Assembly: GCA_947427325.1 (NCBI GenBank)
Contig: CANEHP010000063.1
Span: forward strand, 1 to 11,137
From: an uncultured Clostridia bacterium
Lineage (GTDB): Bacteria > Bacillota > Clostridia > Oscillospirales > Ruminococcaceae
DNA: 11,137 bases
Direction of reading: 5' to 3'
The notes under the pieces were generated by a model. The model was not told where the DNA came from, did not search any database, and was given only the letters and a program-made list of their open reading frames with translations. Each line of letters starts with the position of its first letter. Position 1 is the stretch's first letter. The position numbers and the translations under genes are program-made. This document shows, in pieces, positions 6,980-11,137 of the stretch.

Positions 6980-7070
6980 CCGACAAATCATTGTAAAAGG
7001 TATTTGCGGAGAGCGGCTTACACATACATCGATAATTCGGATAAAATTTTCAAACAGTGCCGTAAAGGTA

Positions 7071-7099
7071 TAGACAAATCGTTCTTTTTGATGTATAAT
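7071..7099 (+). promoter_or_regulatory. Plus-strand promoter facing into the 3' end of the GT4 gene
   Basis: TAGACA (7071-7076), a 17-bp spacer and a perfect TATAAT (7094-7099). Transcription would start near 7106 and run antisense through the GT4 gene toward the plus-strand surface protein gene at 8293. No plus-strand gene lies immediately downstream. Confidence 0.5.
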
Positions 7100-7140
7100 A
7101 AAACCAATTATTGAGCGTTTTGTTTTTTATATTCTGCCTC

Positions 7141-8262
7141 TTACTTGTCGGATGTTAGTTCGGTCATTCCCAAAAGCTTTAAATTGTTGTTTAAAGTATT
7201 GTTTATTAAGTATTTCGGGTTCAGCCGACTTTCCTTTTTTTCATTACAGGTCCGTTTTTCCGAATCTTGTGAATATGCGTCAATTAAATCGCTCATAAGT
7301 CCTGCAAGTTCTTCCGAATTGAAGTAATTATAGGTTTTTAAGCCGTGCTCCTCCGCTAAATCCTTGTTTCCCTTAACATTGGTCAATATTGCATTTTCTC
7401 CGCAGTATAACGCCTCCATAACATTAAACGGCAAGCCTTCATATCTGCTTGATGAAATAAGACAGCCGCAGGTTTTGTATAACAGATTTACATTACCGTA
7501 ATGCCCTAAAAACAAGGTTTTATCCCCAAGCTTTTTTTCATAGGCAAGGAACTTGCAGAAATCCAATAAGCTGCCATTGCCGGCGAAAATTACCATAAAA
7601 TTGTCTTTTTTTATTAAGCTGCATGCCTCAATTATGGTTTGCTGATGTTTTCTTTCGGAAAACTCTCCTACGCAAAGAAAAAGATATGTGTTTTCATCTA
7701 TTTTGTTTGCCTTTTTAAAGCTTTGGATTTCATCAGCCGAAACAGGCGGAAATTTTTCGGAGTCAAGCCCCATACCGTTTATAAATACTATATTCTTGCT
7801 TAAACGATATTTTTGAGCAATTCGGTAATCATCGCCGTTCATAACAGCCAATATATCCGTGTGTTTTTTTACCAGCTTTTCAAAAAAGATGTAAAGCTTA
7901 CTGCGAAGGCTTTTATCATCGTCAAAAAGGTAACCGTGGCTTATGTGGACAACCTTTGTTTTCCTTCCGCAAAGCATGGAGGCGGCTCTTCCGATAAATC
8001 CCGCTAAAGTGGAATTGGTAAACACCGCGTCAAACTCATTATTTCGTATTATTGACGCTAATTTGAGTATTATGCCTATATTGCCCAAACTTAAAAGCTT
8101 TTTTTTGTAAGGAATTTCAATATGATGAACACCGTTATAAGAAAAAGTCCCTCTTGACGCAGTGTACACCTCAATGTTATTATTTAGAAGATATTTAATA
8201 TATGGAATGTGGAAATTTTTAAAATGAGATGCTTCAGAGGCTGTCATTAAAATTTTTTTCAT
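7141..8262 (-). CDS. Family 4 glycosyltransferase (GT-B fold, 373 aa)
   Basis: A retaining GT4 enzyme that would transfer a sugar from a nucleotide donor to the growing lipid-linked oligosaccharide at the cytoplasmic membrane face. The N-terminal acceptor half starts KKILMTASEASHFKNFHIP, with the loop HGYLFD near 109-114. The linker GMGLDSEKF (163-171) is the usual GT4 hinge. The donor half has VGEFSERKHQ (198-207, the Arg-Lys that contact donor phosphates) and the E-x7-E motif from E275 to E283 (EGLPFNVME), then the normal C-terminal fold. There are no membrane helices. The length is typical. The ATG at 8262 follows AGGTAGG at a seven-base spacing, a moderate ribosome site. Only 30 bp separate it from the divergent surface protein gene. 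Sequence resembles CapM/EpsD-type enzymes; the sugar is unknown. Confidence 0.9.
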   Translation of the reverse strand: MKKILMTASEASHFKNFHIPYIKYLLNNNIEVYTASRGTFSYNGVHHIEIPYKKKLLSLGNIGIILKLASIIRNNEFDAVFTNSTLAGFIGRAASMLCGRKTKVVHISHGYLFDDDKSLRSKLYIFFEKLVKKHTDILAVMNGDDYRIAQKYRLSKNIVFINGMGLDSEKFPPVSADEIQSFKKANKIDENTYLFLCVGEFSERKHQQTIIEACSLIKKDNFMVIFAGNGSLLDFCKFLAYEKKLGDKTLFLGHYGNVNLLYKTCGCLISSSRYEGLPFNVMEALYCGENAILTNVKGNKDLAEEHGLKTYNYFNSEELAGLMSDLIDAYSQDSEKRTCNEKKESRLNPKYLINNTLNNNLKLLGMTELTSDK

Positions 8263-8292
8263 AAAAAATACCTACCTAAAAGGAAAATTGTT

Positions 8293-9777
8293 ATGAGTAA
8301 ATTAAAAAAACTTTTTAAATCCTCAATTTATATAGCTTTGGCTTTCGCAGTAGCCGTGTCTCTGTGCGTGCTTAATATGACCTATGCCGAAGACAATGAA
8401 GAGCCGGAGATTACCACCGAGCCGGAGCTTGACGATACAACCGAAACCGATGAAACCATCACGGAAATAACAGACGGAACGGAGGATACTTCGTCCGATT
8501 CGGAAACCGGCGATGAAACAGAACCGCCGGATGTAACCGACGACACCGGTGAAGAGCCAACCGACGAGCCTCCCGTTAATCCTGCTGAGCTGCAGCTCAG
8601 CTTTACCAATTACAGCCTTCAGCTGGGTCAAGGAGTCCAGCTTACGGCAAGCTTGGTAAACAGCGATGCGGAAAATCCCGTTATCGGCTTTTACAGCAAT
8701 AATACAAGAGTTGCGAGAGTTGATGCGTCGGGTTATATTATTTCTACGGGAGTGGGGCAAACCGAAATAGTTGCTTATTACGATGATTTATTTGCTATGG
8801 CAGTAATAACCGTTACAGAGGAAGAGCAAAAGCCGGAATTTATTATTTTGTCAAAAAATGAATATTTATTAAAAACAGGCGGCACTGCACAAATAGAAGC
8901 GGAGCTGCTTCCCAAGGAAATTGCAGACAGCTATTCGTTTACATATTCCAGTGAAAATCCCGATATAGCAACAGTTGACGAGAACGGAATTATAACTGCC
9001 GTTAAGGAAGGTGAAACGGAAATAACCGTATCTGTCGGTGATTTGTCCGAAAAGGTTTTTATTAAAGTTTCTTCCGAGACATTTTATGTCACCGCAAAAG
9101 TTGACGGATATCTTTACAATTCAAAAGGGGAGGCAATGGCGGGAAGTATTGTCTATATTGACGGTCAGGCAGCAACTGTTGACAAATCGGGCTATTTTTC
9201 CTTCAGTGCAATAGATCAAAAAGGCGTAGTTATATCAATATCCGATTATCCCGATATTAAGTGCGATTTTAAGGTAACAAGGGACGACACAATTTATTTG
9301 TTAAGCAGTGAAAGCTCTCTTGTAACCGTATCCTCCATATATGAGCTTCAGGGCTTGCTTCCTATAAATAAAGTAAATTTTGATTCATCAAGTATTGTTT
9401 TAAACGAAGGGGACGTATATTCGCTTAACTACACTTTTCTGCCTCAGGAAGCCACGTTAACCGAGATTAAATACGAAAGCTCCAATCCTCTTGTGGTGCA
9501 GGTGGGACAGATTGACGGAGTTATTCTCGCTAAAACCGCCGGAGATGCGGTAATAACTTTGACCGTAAACGGCGGGCAGGCTTCTGTACAGCTGAATGTT
9601 ACGGTTAATCCTCAGGAAAGCACAAAATTCAGCATTTTAATAGTAGTACTTGAAGGAATTTTGTTTTTGGCGGCAGGCACTTTTGTGTTTATGCTCTATC
9701 GGAAATATAAGCTTAAAACCGAGAGTGATTTATCGGAGGAAGAGGAAAAAGACGAAGACATTCACGATATTGAGTAA
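8293..9777 (+). CDS. Membrane-anchored surface protein with Ig-like (Big_2) domains (494 aa)
   Basis: The only plus-strand gene. Residues 1-32 are a signal peptide (cleavage after TYA). Residues 33-97 form a Thr/Glu/Asp/Pro-rich acidic stalk. Big_2-type Ig-like domains lie at about 98-175 and 182-260. A carboxypeptidase-regulatory or Cna-B-like sandwich follows at about 263-338 (VDGYLYNSKGEAMAGSIVYIDGQ starts at 270). A further Big_2-type domain covers about 360-439. One hydrophobic helix (446-469) is followed by a basic stop-transfer (RKYKLK) and an acidic cytoplasmic tail (SEEEEKDEDIHDIE). There is no LPxTG-like motif, so it is probably a type I membrane protein. It has no catalytic domain; adhesion, polymer retention or scaffolding is inferred. 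AAGGA precedes the ATG at 8293. No promoter is clear in the 30-bp gap, so it must start inside or beyond the GT4 gene. Confidence 0.85.
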   Translation: MSKLKKLFKSSIYIALAFAVAVSLCVLNMTYAEDNEEPEITTEPELDDTTETDETITEITDGTEDTSSDSETGDETEPPDVTDDTGEEPTDEPPVNPAELQLSFTNYSLQLGQGVQLTASLVNSDAENPVIGFYSNNTRVARVDASGYIISTGVGQTEIVAYYDDLFAMAVITVTEEEQKPEFIILSKNEYLLKTGGTAQIEAELLPKEIADSYSFTYSSENPDIATVDENGIITAVKEGETEITVSVGDLSEKVFIKVSSETFYVTAKVDGYLYNSKGEAMAGSIVYIDGQAATVDKSGYFSFSAIDQKGVVISISDYPDIKCDFKVTRDDTIYLLSSESSLVTVSSIYELQGLLPINKVNFDSSSIVLNEGDVYSLNYTFLPQEATLTEIKYESSNPLVVQVGQIDGVILAKTAGDAVITLTVNGGQASVQLNVTVNPQESTKFSILIVVLEGILFLAAGTFVFMLYRKYKLKTESDLSEEEEKDEDIHDIE

Positions 9778-9863
9778 AGAATACTGTAAAACCGCTTTAG
9801 AAAAAAGCTTAATCGATACAGCGCCGTACGGGGCCGTAAAAAACTGACGGTTGACAGTTAAGG

Positions 9864-9885
9864 CGTCGGCTTCGCCGACGTATTT
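9864..9885 (+). terminator. Small GC-rich hairpin, weak terminator candidate for the surface protein gene
   Basis: CGTCGGC (9864-9870) and GCCGACG (9874-9880) pair perfectly around TTC, followed by TATTT. The T-tract is poor, and the stop is 86 bp upstream. The CGGCTTCGCCG core recurs in opposite orientation at 10138-10149, so it may instead belong to a dispersed repeat. Confidence 0.4.
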
Positions 9886-9969
9886 GAAATTTTACGTTTC
9901 TGCCGACATTTCAAGCTGCTTCTTTGAAAAAATGCCGCATTCGCATAGGTGATAAGACCGACTGATGAT

Positions 9970-10138
9970 ATTTTATACTAATTCTCGATTAAAATTAGAC
10001 AAAGCCGGCGGGCGGGGCGTTCCTGATCAAGGAAGTCCCGACGCAGGAATATGCGGATATTTCAAGTCGGGCTGACGCAGAACAGGGACGCCCGGGTCGT
10101 TGGATTTGTCTAATTTTTATTGAGATTTAGTATTAAAT
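9970..10138. repeat. 169-bp hairpin element (MITE-like or structured RNA)
   Basis: Terminal arms 9970-10006 and 10102-10138 are inverted copies with 32 of 37 identities. Inside them a 19-base GC-rich segment (10007-10025) pairs with its partner just before the right arm; 17 of 19 positions pair if G-U is allowed. Then CCCGAC (10037-10042) pairs with GTCGGG (10066-10071), and GGAATAT (10046-10052) pairs with ATATTTC (10057-10063) around a GCGG loop. The loop lies at the exact centre of the element. AT-rich ends with TA at the outer edges and no coding capacity fit a MITE. G-U pairs on the plus strand fit a transcribed RNA. No transposase is present. Its identity is unknown to me. Confidence 0.7.
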
Positions 10139-10170
10139 CGGCGAAGCCGTTCCGCAACCGTAAACTTTCA

Positions 10171-10197
10171 ATTTTTCGGGTACACGATCCGAAAAAT
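10171..10197. repeat. Short inverted repeat ATTTTTCGG / CCGAAAAAT
   Basis: A perfect 9-bp stem (10171-10179 with 10189-10197) around a 9-base loop. No T-tract follows on either strand, so it is not a typical terminator. It lies between the 169-bp element and the terminator of the sugar transferase gene. Confidence 0.55.
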
Positions 10198-10206
10198 CGT
10201 TGCTTT

Positions 10207-10246
10207 AAATAATTCCCCTGTCTATCGGCGGACAGGGGAATTATTT
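10207..10246 (-). terminator. Bidirectional terminator after the sugar transferase gene
   Basis: A perfect 16-bp stem (10207-10222 with 10231-10246, 8-base loop) with a CCCCTGTC/GACAGGGG core and AATAATT ends. It lies 35 bp past the sugar transferase stop. On the minus strand the stem ends ATTATTT. The symmetry would let it also stop read-through from the plus-strand surface protein gene. Confidence 0.75.
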
Positions 10247-10281
10247 GCTTTAGTATAAGTCTCACAGTATTATGACAGCGT

Positions 10282-11001
10282 TTACTGCCCTCTCTGCGCT
10301 TTACGAACAATAGCTCCCGCAGTTGCAAAACAAATTTTTAAATCCCACCACAAATTGCAGTTTTTGACATAATACAGCTCCATCTTTTGCCGTTTTTTAT
10401 TGGTGTATGTAGTGTCCTTCGAGCAATATGCCTGCCAGTATCCCGTTAATCCGGGCTTGACCGATAAAAGCAAATCCTTATCCTCACCGTAAAACTTCAG
10501 CTCTTCCTCCTGTATGGGTCTTGGACCCACAAGCGACAGCTCGCCCTTCAAAATATTGAGCAGCTGCGGCATTTCGTCTAAGCCTGTCCTTCTTAAAAAG
10601 CTTCCGAACGCTGTGGTCCTCGGATCGTTTTCCACCTTATATTCAGTGCGATACTGCCTTATCTGCTCCTTATTCAGCCAGCGCTCCAGATTATCCGCAT
10701 CGTCTACCATGCTTCTGAACTTATAAATATAAATTTCTTTTCCGTTTTTCCCCAATCTCTTCTGCTTATAAAACACATTTTTTCCTGTTCGCTCCGCTTT
10801 TATCATAATCGAAAAAACCAAAAATAAAGGACTTGAAACGATAAATCCCAAAACAGAACACACAATGTCAAAAAAGCGTTTTACAGCGTTATACAGAGGC
10901 TTTTTGTCCAATTTGACAGAGGAATCGGAACAATTTCTCAAATCTGTTTTTTCAGCAGTTGATTCCCGTACCGCCACAGCGGAATTATTCCTTACAGCCA
11001 T
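10282..11001 (-). CDS. Undecaprenyl-phosphate sugar phosphotransferase (bacterial sugar transferase, 239 aa)
   Basis: Monotopic phosphoglycosyl transferase of the WcaJ/ExoY/PglC superfamily (PF02397). It moves a sugar-1-phosphate from a UDP-sugar to undecaprenyl phosphate, the first step of lipid-linked polysaccharide assembly. KRFFD (41-45) opens the re-entrant membrane helix, which carries the Ser-Pro kink at 57-58. YKFRSM lies at 93-98, DPRTT at 126-130, the catalytic Asp-Glu dyad in LDEMPQ (D142-E143), and VGPRP at 158-162. The C-terminus (WWDLKICFATAG) is typical. There is no multi-helix N-terminal domain, so it is the short ExoY-like form. I place the start at the ATG at 11001, with AAGGA seven bases upstream. 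In-frame TTG (11076) and ATG (11067) starts lack such a site and would add unusual residues. Terminated by the hairpin at 10207-10246. The sugar is not readable. Confidence 0.92.
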   Translation of the reverse strand: MAVRNNSAVAVRESTAEKTDLRNCSDSSVKLDKKPLYNAVKRFFDIVCSVLGFIVSSPLFLVFSIMIKAERTGKNVFYKQKRLGKNGKEIYIYKFRSMVDDADNLERWLNKEQIRQYRTEYKVENDPRTTAFGSFLRRTGLDEMPQLLNILKGELSLVGPRPIQEEELKFYGEDKDLLLSVKPGLTGYWQAYCSKDTTYTNKKRQKMELYYVKNCNLWWDLKICFATAGAIVRKAQRGQ

Positions 11002-11008
11002 AGGAAAT

Positions 11009-11013
11009 TCCTT
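11009..11013 (-). promoter_or_regulatory. Ribosome binding site that sets the start of the sugar transferase gene
   Basis: AAGGA on the minus strand, seven bases before the ATG at 11001. It favours the 239-residue form over longer in-frame versions starting at 11067 or 11076. Confidence 0.7.
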
Positions 11014-11050
11014 TTCGTAATTATTATTCTTTAAAAAGTTGATTGAATAT

Positions 11051-11059
11051 TTTATACCA
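11051..11059 (-). promoter_or_regulatory. Possible extended -10 promoter of the sugar transferase gene
   Basis: TGGTATAAA on the minus strand fits an extended -10 (TGnTATAAT), 50 bases before the ATG at 11001. No good -35 lies at 16-18 bp, so this is tentative. The gene may also be read from upstream. Confidence 0.35.
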
Positions 11060-11085
11060 TGGCGCATTTGAAGCAAAGCAATTAT

Positions 11086-11137
11086 TTAGAACTTGTTCTC
11101 ATAGAAATTGGCACGCATCTTTTCGGCAAATTTTGCC
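11086..11137 (-). CDS. C-terminal end of an unidentified upstream gene (partial)
   Basis: One frame stays open from the right edge to a TAA at 11086-11088 and reads AKFAEKMRANFYENKF. This charged, helical composition resembles the C-terminus of many soluble enzymes, including glycosyltransferases, and the position just upstream of a sugar transferase fits a polysaccharide gene. Sixteen residues are too few to identify a family, and the open frame could be chance. Confidence 0.4.
   Translation of the reverse strand, partial: AKFAEKMRANFYENKF

Larger units (their letters stand above)
6685..7140. other. 456-bp regulatory gap between the GT4 and EpsG-type genes
   Basis: No gene is convincing here. 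Two minus-strand promoters for the EpsG-type gene lie at 6758-6852 and a plus-strand promoter at 7071-7099. A very AT-rich run (6931-6958) sits beside a direct repeat of GCGCTTGA (6962-6969 and 6972-6979). No good terminator for the GT4 gene was found, so part of its transcript may continue into the EpsG-type gene. Short open frames of about 40 codons on the plus strand around 6985-7110 lack a start with a ribosome site. Confidence 0.6.
9778..10281. other. 504-bp gene-free, repeat-rich stretch between convergent genes
   Basis: No open frame with a credible start was found. The stretch holds a small GC-rich hairpin (9864-9880), a 169-bp near-perfect hairpin element (9970-10138), a second GC-rich hairpin (10138-10149), a TTTTTCGG/CCGAAAAA hairpin (10171-10197) and a strong terminator (10207-10246). 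The density of inverted repeats and the GC-rich core are unlike the coding sequence around it. Confidence 0.7.

Noticed and set aside
6970..7110. Plus-strand open frames of about 40 codons between the GT4 and EpsG-type genes
   Set aside because: Two overlapping frames stay open but have no ATG with a ribosome site and no recognisable protein character. One overlaps the plus-strand promoter.
8323..8760. A 145-codon open frame on the minus strand, and a Ser/Val-rich one at 8382-8609
   Set aside because: Both are antisense to the acidic Thr/Glu/Asp stalk and first Ig-like domain of the surface protein. The low-complexity coding sequence keeps the other strand open. Neither looks like a protein nor has a ribosome site.
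10018..10034. Local palindrome TTCCT-GATCA-AGGAA as an independent operator
   Set aside because: It lies inside the 169-bp element and is better explained as part of its internal loop.
9851..10281. CRISPR array in the repeat-rich gap
   Set aside because: The repeats are inverted and irregularly spaced, with no regular direct repeats or spacers, and no cas gene is present.
11002..11076. Longer sugar transferase starting at TTG 11076 or ATG 11067
   Set aside because: No ribosome site precedes either, the extra 22-25 residues match nothing expected for the family, and a possible promoter lies inside. The ATG at 11001 has AAGGA at good spacing.

Overview
The window looks like part of an exopolysaccharide or capsule biosynthesis locus from a low-GC Gram-positive anaerobe, most likely a Clostridia/Oscillospiraceae-type gut Bacillota. 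This rests on strong AAAGGAG/GGAGG ribosome sites, TGATATAAT extended -10 promoters, an EpsG-type polymerase, surface proteins with a signal peptide and Ig-like or ZU5-like domains, and a cytosolic GH29 fucosidase. The genus is inferred, not shown. Nearly all genes lie on the minus strand, so the biological order runs from right to left.

Right end (about 10200-11137): the last codons of an unidentified gene, then a monotopic phosphoglycosyl transferase of the WcaJ/ExoY/PglC type. This enzyme would start lipid-linked repeat-unit synthesis. A 16-bp hairpin terminator ends its transcript. Next comes a gene-free stretch of about 500 bp (9778-10281). It is dominated by a 169-bp element in which both halves pair into one long rod with a GCGG loop at its exact centre, flanked by related short modules in opposite orientation. 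It could be a MITE or a structured RNA.

Middle (5400-9777): a plus-strand gene for a membrane-anchored Ig-like surface protein faces away from a GT4 glycosyltransferase, with only 30 bp between the start codons. After a 456-bp regulatory gap, with two good promoters for the next gene and one promoter pointing the wrong way, comes an EpsG-family polymerase. Then comes a small secreted ZU5-like protein with hairpins on both sides and a codon usage unlike its neighbours (23 of 24 lysines are AAG).

Left (365-4569): a tight three-gene operon. It contains a stand-alone protein with LARDG and DxGWxGS motifs, a GT2 glycosyltransferase, and a 692-residue protein joining a HAD domain to a second copy of the LARDG/DxGWxGS domain. 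The two copies are clear paralogues of a domain with no firmly known function, and they are the best candidate for undescribed biochemistry here. The left edge holds the N-terminus of an alpha-L-fucosidase with its own promoter and a perfect inverted repeat over the -35.

Together the phosphoglycosyl transferase would load the first sugar, the GT4 and GT2 enzymes would extend the repeat unit, and EpsG would polymerise it. The two surface proteins and the HAD/LARDG proteins would decorate, anchor or modify the product. No flippase, chain-length kinase or transcription regulator is visible in the window.
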